Below are positions 35,901 to 48,100 of a stretch of DNA of 64,000 bases, in pieces. The DNA comes from Aphelocoma coerulescens. Its lineage: Eukaryota; Chordata; Aves; Passeriformes; Corvidae. The translations under genes were made by a program, and so were the position numbers. The stretch spans positions 10,682,001 to 10,746,000 of the forward strand of contig NC_091033.1 of NCBI RefSeq assembly GCF_041296385.1. Reading direction: 5' to 3'. The notes beneath the pieces are model-generated. The model made no database searches, was not told where the DNA came from, and saw only the letters and a program-made list of their open reading frames with translations. Numbering within the stretch: position 1 is the stretch's first letter; the number at the start of each line of letters is the position of its first letter.

Positions 35901-37279
35901 GTAATTCTCCATATTTTTCAGATATGTTTGCTCCAGAGAAACTGTATTTTCCTAGGTTTGGTTCCTCACCCAGCACATTCCTACTTTGCTCATTACAACT
36001 CACAAAAGTGAAAAGAAACAAATGAGAAAAAAAAAAAGAAAAAATGAACCCTTTGAAACCTGGTTGTAGAGAATATTCAGAAGGTGAGGAGATCTCTGGA
36101 GTGCAGACCAGAGCCAGCAGATGCTGGGCAAGCTGGTTTTGACCCACTGTGGGATAGCAAGGTGGTTGTCCCATGAAACCCAAGCTAGTCCGGAGGTTGC
36201 AAAGCTCCAAGCCTACAACACAGAGCCTTAAAGGGATCCTCCAACCACCAGTGGCCAGTTCAGCTCTGGTGGGATGATTCTGGGCACCTTTGAGCCTCCC
36301 TGGCAATATGCAGTGGCTGTGGTGCATGATGTGGAGCTGAAGGGCAGAGCTTGCCTTGGATGGAGTTTTCCATAGCTCGGAGGATGGTGCTGGACATGGA
36401 AACCTTCAGCCGAGGCAAGTCCAGTGCCCAGCCCTAAATGACCCTTGGCTGGTGCTTTGCTGTCACCCAAGGGTGTGATTTTGGGCATACACAGGGGTCT
36501 CTCCTGCAGGGGAGGTACACAGGGGAGGATGGAGAAAAGGAAGGGTGTTTTAATCCCAACCTGCCGTGAGTCACTTCATTAGCCCTGACCCTGTTTGACC
36601 CTTTTACTGTTATATCAGCCTAACTGTTTATTTTCCTCATAACACTAAAACCAAATCGATTACCTTTGTCTCAAAGCCCTTTATGTGTCTCGGCACCCAG
36701 GAACAGCCCTGCTTTTAGCAAGGGGCCTGATGCAAATGAAATCTTTGGGAAGTAGGGACAGTTTGGAGCAGACACCAAGTCGACCTCCCCATCTTCCTCC
36801 TTTTTTTTCCTGATTAAGCTTCATCTATTGCATTTAAAAGAGAAACTTTGTTTATTTTTAAAATAGCTGTACAATGGTATCTCTATAAATGTGCATGCTG
36901 TGTCTTTGTTGTATACATCTGTACAATCAATAACTGTGTCTTGCAGGGGATTTAAATATTAGTCTTCAAAACCCAGGTCTAGAGCACCAGATTTATTTGT
37001 AGGAAAACATACCCTTTCCTGCTTAAGGAAGGATATTAATTATAGATGCAAACCCATAAATCTTGTGGCTTTAGGTGAGATATTTGCTGGATTATAAATA
37101 TGAATTGGAGATGAGGATCCTGCTCTTCCTATTATTACTATTATTATTACTTACTGGTTATTATTTTCTGTATGATCCATATCTTCAGGTGGGTCAAACA
37201 CCTCTGGGGAATGGGGAGCTAAGTCTTCAAAGGGTGCACACATGTTGAATTCATTAAAAGGTTTTCTATCCCAGCCTTG

Positions 37280-37306
37280 CACCCGGCTGCATTTTGCAGC
37301 CGGGTG
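37280..37306. repeat. Perfect 12-bp inverted repeat (hairpin), loop of 3
   Basis: The arm CACCCGGCTGCA (37280-37291) and its exact complement TGCAGCCGGGTG (37295-37306) are separated by TTT. The stem is GC-rich (8 of 12 pairs) and stands out in AT-rich surroundings. It may form a stable hairpin in DNA or RNA. It does not match the histone stem-loop. No role is known. Confidence 0.9.
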
Positions 37307-40189
37307 AATCATTAAACTCCCTCTTCAGGTGCCTTCGCCTCCTCTCCAGCCTGCTTTTGGTACCTCATTTCATTGTGCTGCTTTTGCCTGATCATATCAA
37401 GCCCCCTAATGTTTATTAATGTGGCCCTGTGCATCCTATTGAAAATGTGCTATTGTTTCTCAGGTTCTGCTTCAGCACTGCTCTCGGAAAGCAGCCAAAC
37501 CAGGAGCCACTGGGGACCCCAATATCACCCAGAGCTTTGTCATAGGCGACAATTTTCTTCTCTGCCGTTTGTTATGGGACATCTGGGGACATCAGTAATA
37601 AGCCACAAGGGCTTGATTGCCCAAGGAGCTGAGCACCCAGAATATCAAGTGGAGGGTTTGCTTGAGGCAGGGTGTGAGCACTTTGATGTGACAACTGTGG
37701 GCAGTCCTGAGGCTGCTCAGCACCTTCAGGGCAGGGCTGGAGGGGCCTCGCCACAGAGGCCCCAGAGCTGGAGAACTGAGTGTCTCTGGTTAATTCAATA
37801 CCAGCCAAGTCAGGGGTACATTGCAGTGGATCCCCCAGACTTTACCAAGTGCTCTGAATGCCAGTTAATGAGAGTTAAACTGAAGACATCACTGATGACC
37901 CCAGGGCTTGCTGATTTGCCTCTGTTTCCCGGCTGATCTCTGCTGCTCCAGCCGTGTTGGTCACTCTGTGGCACATCAAGGACCAAACCCAGCCAGGTGA
38001 CAAATGTGAAGGGCTGGAGGCTCACCAGCATCAGCAGAAGCAAAAGGCAAGGAGCTGGACTGGTGTGCACTGGGAGGAATTCCTGAAGGCAGCTCTGGCA
38101 GGTGCAGCCCTGCAGCAGGCTGCTGACCACAGGAGAACGCATACTGGGATCTCAAAATAAATTCATGTAACGCACTCCCCTGAAATTAATAGGCCCTTGT
38201 GTGCCAGGGCTGTAAAGACAGGGCTCTGTACAAGGTCTGGCTTTTTTGAATTAGACTCCTGTGCTTAAATAAATTAAGCAAGTTGTCAGTATATTAAATG
38301 ATTTAATGCCTTCTTCGGTTTTGCAGTGGAATCCTAATGAAAATACTCTTCAATATAAAATGCTGAATAAATTAAATGGTGAAGTATTTAAATAAATGGT
38401 GTGTTGTTACTGTGAACCACATTAAATTAGTGTTTGCCTCTATGGTAATGATGCTGCCCTGGCTTTAAAAGAGTTTCTGCTGGTTCAGGCTTTTTTTCTG
38501 ACAAAATATAAGTGTTGTGCTTAAGATGTTCAGTTCAAAAGGATCTGCACTGTTCCTGGGCCAAAACCTGATATCAGTGGAAATCTTGTTGGCTGGCTAA
38601 CAAGGAACTGGATTAAATGGCATTAGGAGCAAAGGGCTCTGGCAGACTGAATTGGAATTACTGAAGAAGTTTCTGGGTGGTGGCCTCTGCCCTGAGCAGG
38701 AACTACAAAGGTGTGTGTGTGGGGTTAGTGACTGTGGCAGGCAACATCCTGCAGTGCTGCCTCCTCCCCACTCACTGATAATCTGGATTATCAACTGTGG
38801 TGACAGCAGCAGAGAGGTGGCAGGTGGTGGGAGCAGCAGCCAGGGCTTGAACCAAGCCAGAGGTAAATCCAGCACAGCTCAGGACACACGGACATGGTCC
38901 TAGATTCCCATCTGGCTCCTTGGTGTGGGCAGAAGGGATGAGACGAGGTCCCAGCATCCCAATTTACACCTGGATTGATTCTGCAATTGAAGAACCACAC
39001 TGATGTCATGAATAAACTGTGGAGGGCCCTAAAAGTCTTTCTTTGCTGATCTCATTACAAGATAAGATAACAAATGACCTCTCTTTTCTATCCTTTCTAT
39101 AAGGTAAAGACCTGCTTTTAAAGGTAAAGACCTCACCAGAAGATAAAGTCCCTTATATAGAAATCAATTGTGAAACAAATTCAGTTATCCACTTTTGGGT
39201 ATCAGTTCTTATCTCATCACCTCTACCAATCACAGTATTCCTCGGGAACAGAAATTTTTTTTGTGACACTGTTTTCCGAGCTTAAAAAGCAGAAATAATG
39301 TCCCAGTACACAAGGAAAAACAAAAAACAAATTATATATGTATATATATTTATACATGTTTGGTCCCCAAGTACATCTAGAGGCACAGTAAGACGTCAGC
39401 TGGGGCTTGCAGACCAGTGCCAGAAGTCCATGCATGGCTCCTGGAGTTTCCTGATTGAGGGGTCTGTAGCTGAGACTCCTGCTGAGTAACTTCCATGGAA
39501 GGAGAAATTTCAGCAGCTTCCAAAACAGAGAGCAGAGACGTGATGGAGCTCCTGCAGAAAGTCCCCAAGATTGCAGCATTCTCTCATTCTGTGTTTTCCT
39601 GGGTGTAGATGAATCTGTTATCAAACTACACCTTTTCCACTCACAATTTTAGCAACTCTTAAGGAACATGGTGGTGTCATTTCCCTGAAAAGTCCATCAA
39701 GCTACAGCAGCAGATGGGGATCAGCAGGATTTTACCGAACCACTGGAACGCATGTGCTTCATGCTTTGAGCTGCTCTCCTTGGCACTGCATTTTGGGGTT
39801 ATTTTTATAGCAGGGGGATATGGGCTGGGCTTGTTTTATGGGGTTTTAGAGGACTCTTCCAGCCTGTCCACTGGCAAAGATGAAGTGCCAATAGCACTGA
39901 GGCGTCTGCATGAGTGCCCACCAAGGCCAGACCAATAACTCTGGGAAAAGGGAATGGTTCCACTCAGTGCTTCAGGATGATGTCTTAAATACTTATTATT
40001 AGAAAGATTAAAAAACCCAAAAAGGCCTATCCCATTCAGGCACTGTGTGTGCCTGTGTGTTGATTCACAGTGATCTTTGGTGAATCCAGGATATGGCTTA
40101 AAAATACCAAAAGAAAAAAAAAAAAGCACGAGTCTGAAATGGCCGATGATGATGAAACCATCTGTTGGGAAGTTGTTCTGCTGTTACTT

Positions 40190-42430
40190 CTCCCAAACAT
40201 AAAGCACACCCTTCCCAGATGGAATTTAACAGCATCAGCTTCCAGTCACCAGCTCTTTTTATCGCTCTGTCTGTTAGATTGAAGGGCTCTCCCTTTCTGC
40301 ATCCCTGTACCCTGTCTGAATACATCTGGATTGTCATTAAGCCATCTCTTAACCTTCCCTTTGTTAAGCTAAGCACATTGGGGTCCTTGAGTCTGTCACT
40401 ATAAGGCATGTTTTGTGATGCTTCAGTCATTCCCGTGTGCCCTCTCCCATTCATCACCATCCTTCTGGAGTCGCAGGCACCAGAAATAGCTGCAGTGTCC
40501 CATTAGGTGTTACACCAGAGATATTTCACTCCACTGTTTTATCAAGTTTCCAGCACTATGTAAGAGGATCCCTCCTCCCTGCAGTGAAATCCCGGTTCCT
40601 GGAAGTGTGGCTTTGTGTGAAACCGACTGGGGTTCGCTTCCATCTGGCTCAGCAGCAGTGCAGGTCTGAGGCAGAGCCCCATCCACATTCCAGCCGTGGT
40701 CCGACTCCAAATCTCATCAGCAAACTTGGACTGTAATGAGTTTTGATTTTCTACCTTTTGCTAAAAATGCTGAACAGAAAGGCAGCCTCTTGGGATGCTC
40801 CTCGGATATGTTTAAACCTATCACCAGGGTTCTCATCCGTTTAGCGCGGGCCGTGTTGATATTACATTGTTTTAGCTTCCTAATAAATGAGACAACATTA
40901 AGTTAAATGCCTTGCTGAAGTCAAACGTAACAGTGTTGATGAAATGTACTAAATCAATCAAATCTATAATCACATTCTTGAAAAATTATATCAATTTCAT
41001 TTAATAAGATCTATTTTCCATTAGCTCATGTTGATTGTAATTAGTTATTCTCCTTAAATTGTTATTAATCAAGTCCCTTATCAGCTCTTCCATTATTTTT
41101 TTTTTTTCCACAAAATCAGCATCAAACAATCAGATTTATAATTACGCAAGTCATCCTCCTCATCGACATTTATTCGTTGGCTCAAAGTCAACACTGCTTT
41201 GATCTTCTGGAAAACTCTGTGCTGGCGTGGGGTACTCCTGGGACAGGTTTTTTGGGAGCTGCTGATAAAAAAAAAATCCTCTAGCTGTAGTAGCAGCTGT
41301 TTAACATCCAGAGTTGGAGCAGAAGATATTCCACATCATCATATTACATGGCGATTTCACTCAGCTTTTTTTTCCCCCGAAATAGAGAAATTAAATATTT
41401 AATGTCTGCCTTTTATGTATTCTTTTTTTAATGTCTGCTATTTTGTCTAGACAACTACTTTGAGTCTCTTATATCTAAAGAGCACATCCCTGTTGCCCTC
41501 AGCTCTGCTAGCCACAGGTTTCACCTGACAGCCTCCTGCTTGGGGCTGGTTTATGTTCATTATTATTCACTTTCCCTTCTTTCTTTCTGGGAGTTTACCT
41601 ACTTTCACTCTCCTTTGAGCTTCAGTTTTCAGCCAGAATAACCTTCTCTTTCCCAATGCTGAGGTTTTACTAGATTTCCTAGAAGCCAGAGCTTCTTTAA
41701 ACAAGGAGTTGCCAGATATGACTCCCATTTTCTGTTTAAAATCCTCCCAGGTGACCTGGCTCACAGCACTGAAAAGCACAGGGACCCATGGTCAGCTCAG
41801 GCTTTCTTGTCTGTGCCCAGCTTATACGATCGAAGTGGGGTCACCTCTGTGCTGGCTGTAGCCAGTTTTGGGGTCTGTAAAGTCCTGCAGCTGTCAGGAT
41901 GATGCTGTCGAGGATCCTCCTGGTTTTGATTAGGAAACACTCTTCTAGCACATTTAGAAAACCCCCAAACCAGCACTGTGAGCTCTCCAGCTCACATCAT
42001 TCGAGTTGAAGTTCCCCAGGACAGCATAGGGAAATTTTCTTAAGTATTAGAGAGATGTGACTAAGAAGTGAGTAATCCCTGTTTTCTAGTGAGGGTTGAT
42101 GGTCTGGAGAAACACCTTCTTTTGGTTTTTATTTGTGATTGAGGTCACTTTCTCTTCAGTTTCTAGTGGTGCTCAGAATGCAGAAATGTCACTTCTGATA
42201 TTGATTGTCCCTCCTGTGCCTTCTTTGCCCACTCAGTTCTTTCTAAATAGGTTAAATCTATTGATTTTAATATTCCAGGCACATGGATTTTCTTCCCAAG
42301 TTTAAGTCATACTCTCCGGAAAGAATCTGTACTTATAAATTAGCCATTCCCAGCTTTTTGTTTTGTTCAGACTCTGCTGTACAGGCAATTAAAGTTCTCC
42401 TCACTTCTGCAGGTGCATTTGTTAGCTCTT
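40190..42430 (-). mobile_element. Ancient CR1-family LINE, 2.2 kb, reverse orientation, contains reverse-transcriptase remnant
   Basis: Reading the plus strand, the order matches the reverse complement of turtle/crocodile-like CR1 LINEs: CTGTTAGATTGAAGGGCTCT (3' region), CTTAACCTTCCCTTTGTTAA, GAGTCTGTCACTATAAGGCA, TCTCATCAGCAAACTT, ATGCCTTGCTGAAGTCAAA, GATCTATTTTCCATTAGCTC, TAGCAGCTGTTTAACATCC, and finally TAAATAGGTTAAATCT and ATTTTAATATTCC. On the minus strand at 40905-40922 it encodes DFSKAF, the catalytic-aspartate block of LINE reverse transcriptases. Stops and indels throughout show that it is dead. The consensus comparison is from memory and the ends are approximate. Confidence 0.8.
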
Positions 42431-43029
42431 TTCTCCAAAGCTTCATTTCTTACTTGGGCAAGGGATAGGGATGGATGCTGAAACATTTCTGTGCTTTTTC
42501 ACACTCCCCAGTGCCCGTTCCTGCTCATCCACTACAAGTTCCCTCCTTCCAGAAAGGTCACCAGCCCAAACAGCTGGCACAGGAGAAGGGAAAACCTCAG
42601 CCCAACCACTGCCAGTCACAGCACAGATTCCAGGGTCCCCATGGCAGTGGGTGCAGGATGGCTCAAGGAACAATCTTTCATGAGTCTGCTGCTGACAGGC
42701 TCCAACCTCACGATCTCTTCTGGCAGCCACTTCCCATGCTCAGCTCAGCCTGCTGCGACCTTTCCCCAGACCCACAGAAGTGCTTTTACTTGGCTTCCAT
42801 GGAAACATCGCATTTGGGGTAGAATCTCACTTGCTTTTTGGTCCCCAGAGGATTTCCAGAGGTTTCATGAACGCCAAACCAAGAGAGAAGAATTTTGCTT
42901 AGGGCACTGCACTTGTGGCTGGAGGTCTGAAGGTTTCCTCTCACCTCCTCATCTTCTGCCTTTGGTGTGTGCTCCAAGGTTGTGTTGGCTTGAATCCAGC
43001 TCAGGACCAGCTGTGTTGACCCCATAATA

Positions 43030-43095
43030 TGGAATCCCAGAATCATAGAGCCATAGACTCACAGGATCAGAGCAGTACATGTTGGAAAAAACCAA
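43030..43095 (-). mobile_element. Possible decayed CR1 3' end
   Basis: GGAATCCCAGAATCATAGAG, CATAGACTCACAGGATC and GTTGGAAAAAACC resemble a degenerate reversed CR1 terminus (repeated ATAGAATCA followed by GGTTGGAAAAGACC). The following sequence does not continue a recognisable CR1, so this is uncertain. Confidence 0.4.
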
Positions 43096-43398
43096 ACCAC
43101 AGCAGTTGTCCAGATTTGGCCATAGCTGGGCTCCATGCCTGGGGATGTGCCTATTCCTGCTCTTGAAAATCGCCCCCTCCATGTTCTTTAATCCATCAGA
43201 GTATTTAGGGCCAAATCCGTGAGTGGAGAGGTGGTGAAGCACAGGAGAAGAGAGCAGAAAGTCTGTAAAATAAAAAAAGCTACCAAAAGCCTCCTGGTTG
43301 CTCTGAACTGCACATCCTTCCTTTTGGGAAATGTCTTTTTATCTCCTCCTGGATACTCACCTCCGTTTTGTCGGATGCCTCTGCTGTGGGTTTATGGT

Positions 43399-43438
43399 TA
43401 CATTTCCATCCCTTTCACTACATTTCCATCCCTTTCAC
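43399..43438. repeat. 20-bp direct tandem duplication
   Basis: Two exact adjacent copies of TACATTTCCATCCCTTTCAC. A recent slippage-type duplication. Confidence 0.92.
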
Positions 43439-44419
43439 TGCCTTTTAAACAATTTTGTTGTTAACTTCTAAAATTCAGAACCTGAGGAGCAAGGTCCACC
43501 CTGGACGAATGGGAAAGGATAGGTGATTTGTAGAAGAGGTCGGTGCCTGCTCCAGGACAAGCATCATCCCAAACGCCTCCTGGTGGTTTTCCCCTGTTTG
43601 AGCCCAGGACAGATGGACAGTGTGGAGCTTCACTGGGACAACTGGGACTCCCTGCCTCTTGCCAAAAAAACCCTGAGGGCTCTTGTGGGTAAAAGCCTGA
43701 GCTGCTCGTTTCCTTAATGCAATTGGCACTCTGCTCCATTCTGAATTCCATTTATAAATTGTAGCTTCCACTTTTTTCTTTCCCTTTTCTTTCCTTTCCG
43801 TTTTTTTTTTTTTATTAAAACTCTAAATTTCATTAGTTTGCACTTACAAAAATAAGCCTGGCATCAACTAGTGAGCTCTCCTGAGATTGTGTCATCAATT
43901 TACCCTGCCACCAAAGCAGTCCCGTGTCATGCCTGGCACGGTGACAGCATCCAGCTTCAATCCTGCGGCTGCCTGCAGTCACCTGCCCTGCCTGGGAGCA
44001 GAGAGGCACTTACATGGACTTTTCTGATTAGGAACTTTGGTTTCAAGGTTTCAAGGGGATTAAAAAAAAAAAAAAGAAAAAAGGAAGTTGATTGTAAATT
44101 TAATTCCTGCATCGTAGTCATTTCTGCACCACGGGTCATTAAGCACACATTAGTACTGCCACCCATTTCTCACAGGAGCTGCACCAGAGACACAGAGCGT
44201 GGCTGCTGCATCCTGGAACATCCTGCATGCAGCCCGTGGGCTTCTCAGGGTGGTGGGGGGCACCCTTAGCCTGGATTTTTACCTGGCAAATCCCAGGGGA
44301 GAGCCAGAATGGTGGCAACCCTGAGTGCAAGTGTGACTGGTAAATGCTCTGGGAGTGGTGACTTCTCCGTATCTTACATTAAAACACCTCCTTGTCTTAT
44401 GAAATATCAGCTCCAGTTC

Positions 44420-45136
44420 TTATCCTCTCCCAATCTCCCGTTCATTTTTGACCCTTCCAGCTAGCAAAGGTCTAACAGTTCCATGCTTCAGGTCAAGGAT
44501 TTGCCCAGCCCTAACAGAATCAGCACTATTTGTTGCCTGCCTAAAGTGAGGTTTTCTTCTAATAAAAAAGTTCCATGTGCCCAGCAATGTGAAAGATAAA
44601 TCTGTGAGCATGTGAAAGTCCTGAACCCAGACATGCTCAGCACTGGCCAGAGCTGCCTGAACACTGCCCATGTCAGTCTGTCCAGGCTTGACAAACAGCC
44701 TGAGGAAGGTGGCTCCTTTAATAGGCTTCAGGGGTTTATTTATAGCCCCTTGGAATAAGTGCAGCTGATACTTAAGATCAGTGGAATTAATGACAGCGAG
44801 CTGGCGAAAGGCCAGGTCTGCAAATAGTGCCACTAAAAGTCTTCTCCACCATAAAATTTGTTTAATGTAAGAAATCATATCATGTAGGGTTTTGTCTGCC
44901 ATTTTTATAATTAGCAGGAGAAATCTCCAGTTCGCTCCTGAGAGCAGCCAGTGCTTTATGGGCTGTCTTTTGGTGGTGGTTTGGAATTTTATGTCCGTGT
45001 TTGGAGGGACTCCTTGTGTCTGTGCCCCATGGGAAGGGTCCCTTGCCCACCGTGGATCTCCTCTCACTTCCCCAGAGATGTGGGGAACAGAGAAGAGAAT
45101 CAGGACCTGTGCCAGGTCCATGTGGTGGCTGATCAC
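44420..45136 (-). other. Long open frame (238 codons), not recognised
   Basis: The frame begins at a GTG; the first ATG is five codons in (about 45121). The translated sequence has fairly protein-like composition (for example a stretch DLKYQLHLFQGAINKPLKP), but no known domain was recognised. No splice context, Kozak context or neighbouring exon supports it. A plus-strand frame of 193 codons overlaps it. Chance or a decayed element is more likely than a gene. Confidence 0.15.
44736..44767 (+). promoter_or_regulatory. MEF2-like site next to an E-box
   Basis: TTATTTATAG (44736-44745) fits the MEF2 consensus YTAWWWWTAR. CAGCTG (44762-44767) is a myogenic-type E-box 16 bases away. Close MEF2/E-box pairs are typical of muscle enhancers. 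Both motifs are common by chance, so this is weak evidence. Confidence 0.25.
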
Positions 45137-48100
45137 AGAGGAGGATCACACCCTGCATGTGCCAAACCTTCGGATCAAATCTCTGCCCAAAGAGCTGCCA
45201 GCCAGTGCAGTGACATTCCTCCGAGATTTCACCAAAAATTCATCAGCTATCCAGAGAAGCAGCCTGTGGGCTGGGCAGAGCAGAGTGGGGCAGTCTGTGA
45301 TCTGTAGACAAGCAAAATGCATTGAAACCAGCCACTTTGGTCTCACTTTGTCCATATTCGATAACTTTGAGATACTTTTCTCCAAAGAGCCATGTCAAAC
45401 TTTGGCAAGTATTCCCACTTTCTACAACCCTCTCAATCATACACAAAATCCCCAGCAAATTGCCTCAAACTGAGTTATTCTATTCCCTTTTTGTTTCCTT
45501 CCTCTAATGGAACAGAAATGAGCTTGGGTGGTTTTGCTCACTAACCACAACAAATGACTCTAATAACACATGCTGCAGCATTCCTGCTGTATGGGCTGGC
45601 ATTGTCCCTGCCAGCACATTCCTGGGAACAGCCTTTGCAGGTGATCATCTGCCCTGGGGTGCAGAGGGACCCCAGCTGTGCTTGGGGAAGAAGGGAGATC
45701 TCCTGTTCAGCCCAACCCACAGGCTACTCTGCTTTGCAAAAGGCTGGTTTGGGGCTCTCATAGAGGTTTTTCCTTCCCTGGGGGAGCAATGCCTTGAAAA
45801 AACTATGGTTTCAGGGTAATAAGCAAGGAGAATGCTAGCCAAGACGAAACGGTTGGTGATGCCATAAAGTTGTGAATGTGGTTGTATTTCGGGAGCTGTA
45901 CACCTGTGATTGAGGTACAATGCAATGGCAAACAGGTCACCTGCTTTCTCTTCCTTGTGCTCGCCCATCCAGCACCCACCACCAGCAGAAGGGCTGAGAA
46001 AGAGGCTTCTGCCCATCTTATTTTCTGAAGGGTCTCCTCCAGATGTGTCACCTGCCCTCGCACCTCTGGATCAGCCATCACCTCTCACCAGAGGTGCCCA
46101 TGGGGCTGTGAGACAACCTGGAGAAGATGGGATTATTCTGGCATCTTTATGGGAACACTTTTCCGTGGTGTTTGCACTGTGACATCCTCTGGACATCCTG
46201 CCATGCACAGATTTTGGTCCAGCTCCCTCCCAGGACAAAGGTTAGCCAGGGGTGAGCCCCAGCCAGCTCCATGATTTAGGTTACTCGTTTCTGCAATGGA
46301 TTGAGCACTTCCCTGCCTGATATTTATAGGCACACTCAGGATCCCAGATAAAATGCTGTATCTTTAGTTAAAGATGCAAGTGATGATTAGTGTCCTTTCC
46401 ATGGCATATGTTTTAAAGTCAAAGTACTTCAGGGGTGCCTTAATGCCTTGCTGACCTGGGACCTACATTTGGAGGAAGCTTTAAAACTAAAATAGCCATA
46501 GAAAGGAAAATAATTGGGTGGATTGTGCTGAAAAAGGTGTTAGGTACAGTTGTTCACTCTGTCTTTTTTTAATTTTTAGGCTTTTCCTATCATATTTTTC
46601 CTCCAGGAGGATGAAAAATTGAAAGAGCTGGGCACACAGTGCCTTCTGTTCAGATACAGGCTAGAAGTGCACACGCTGGCATTTATTTAGTGGAAGGAGG
46701 ATAACTCCATCACACAGAGACGTGGAAGTGTCTCCTGCAATTCCCTCTGCACATTCAGGGCTCAGAAGTCACAGGGGCAGCTGCCAGCACTGGTGGGGTT
46801 CAAGCACAGGGAAAATGAAGCCCTTACCAGACCCCTCGTGCCCTATCTCCAGGTAACAACCGGGTGTCAAGGAGGCACCTTGTTGGCTGTACACATTTTA
46901 GAGCTGAATTTCAAACTTTCTTCGTCTTAGGGGTCCCTGGAGGCTCCATTGTGCTGCGTGGGGGGTTTGACCTTGGGACAGTTTTGCAGGGCTGCTGTGG
47001 GCTGCGGCTGGAGAGGTCCCTGCCGTGGCAGGATCCACGGATTCTGTGCCTTCTGGGATGCTCCACATCGCTCCAGAGCACAGCTGTGGAATCCCCTTTG
47101 GGAGAGGTTAATGCTGCTCAGGTGCAACCGCTCTGGGGATGCATCTTGGAGCGATGCTGTGGCACATCTGAGAAATGAGCCCTCCCCTGGCACTGTGCCC
47201 TCAGTGGGGACAGGCAGCTTCACTTTTCCTGGGACACCTTCCTTCCAGATCCATGTGAGAGGTGTCTGTAGTGATGGGATTAGGGAGAGAGGCTGGCAGC
47301 TGTATTTTGAGCCCCCAAAAAGGTATTTTGAAATTTCAAAATCCTCCAAGAGACCTGACCCCTGAACAAACACCGTGCAGCAGCTCCAGCAACCCTAATT
47401 TCAGCACATTGAGTCTTTCTCCTGCTCTCACATAATGCTACAAATCCAGAGGCTTTTCACAAAAGATGTATCAGTTCGAGTGAGTTCCCTGTAGAGTTCT
47501 CATCCATAATCCAAATCCAGTGATCAGGAATTGCTCTTCCCACCCTGTGTACCCTGGAGCGATGCAAACCCACCCACAGTTGCTCTGGATGGGAGCTCCC
47601 AAAAGGATTTCAGGACTTTTCTGTGTGCAGTGCCTGACCCTGCAGCCAAGGAGGGTGATGTCCCCTGTCCCTCGCTGCTGTCCTGCAGGTGATGAGCACC
47701 CAGCAGGGGTCTCTTGGTTGGTATTTGCAGACTCACAGGGTGGTTTCAGCAACTGGGGGTTGTGCTGATGTATAAAAATTGAAACTATTTAATGCAGGGC
47801 AGAGGGAGGAATCCAGTGGAGCTGCTCCTGGATTGATACAGGACCTGTGCCCAGGGCCTGATCCCTTCACAAACTCCAGTGCATCCCATGTCCTGTGCAA
47901 GGCACCAATTCAGCCCAAGCAAGAGTGATAAACAATTGTATAGGAATTACGCATTTGCAGAACAAAAGTAATTTTGCTACAAAATCTACAATTCCAAGCA
48001 GTGAAAGCCCTGATCAGAGCACGCTGTGCTTTGCTAGCATGCACACCACGAGCAGAAGAGGGCATTTCACCCTGTAAAGCTTCATGTTTCCAAATAACCG

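Larger units (their letters stand above)
27241..40189. other. Long intergenic stretch, no gene recognised
   Basis: About 13 kb in which no exon or RNA gene was recognised. It contains the A-rich tract at 27634-27685, AT-rich blocks at 29100-29330, 33360-33640 and 38220-38480, an AAT-rich segment with an old SINE-like piece at 29840-29960, a hairpin at 37280-37306, ATT-rich repeats near 37129-37150, a 13-bp duplication AAGGTAAAGACCT at 39101-39113 and 39121-39133, and an AT-rich ATATATGTATATATATTTAT region near 39332-39355. Confidence 0.45.

Noticed and set aside
37373..37936. 187-codon plus-strand frame
   Set aside because: The frame starts at a TTG rather than ATG, and the product shows no recognised family. 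Treated as chance.
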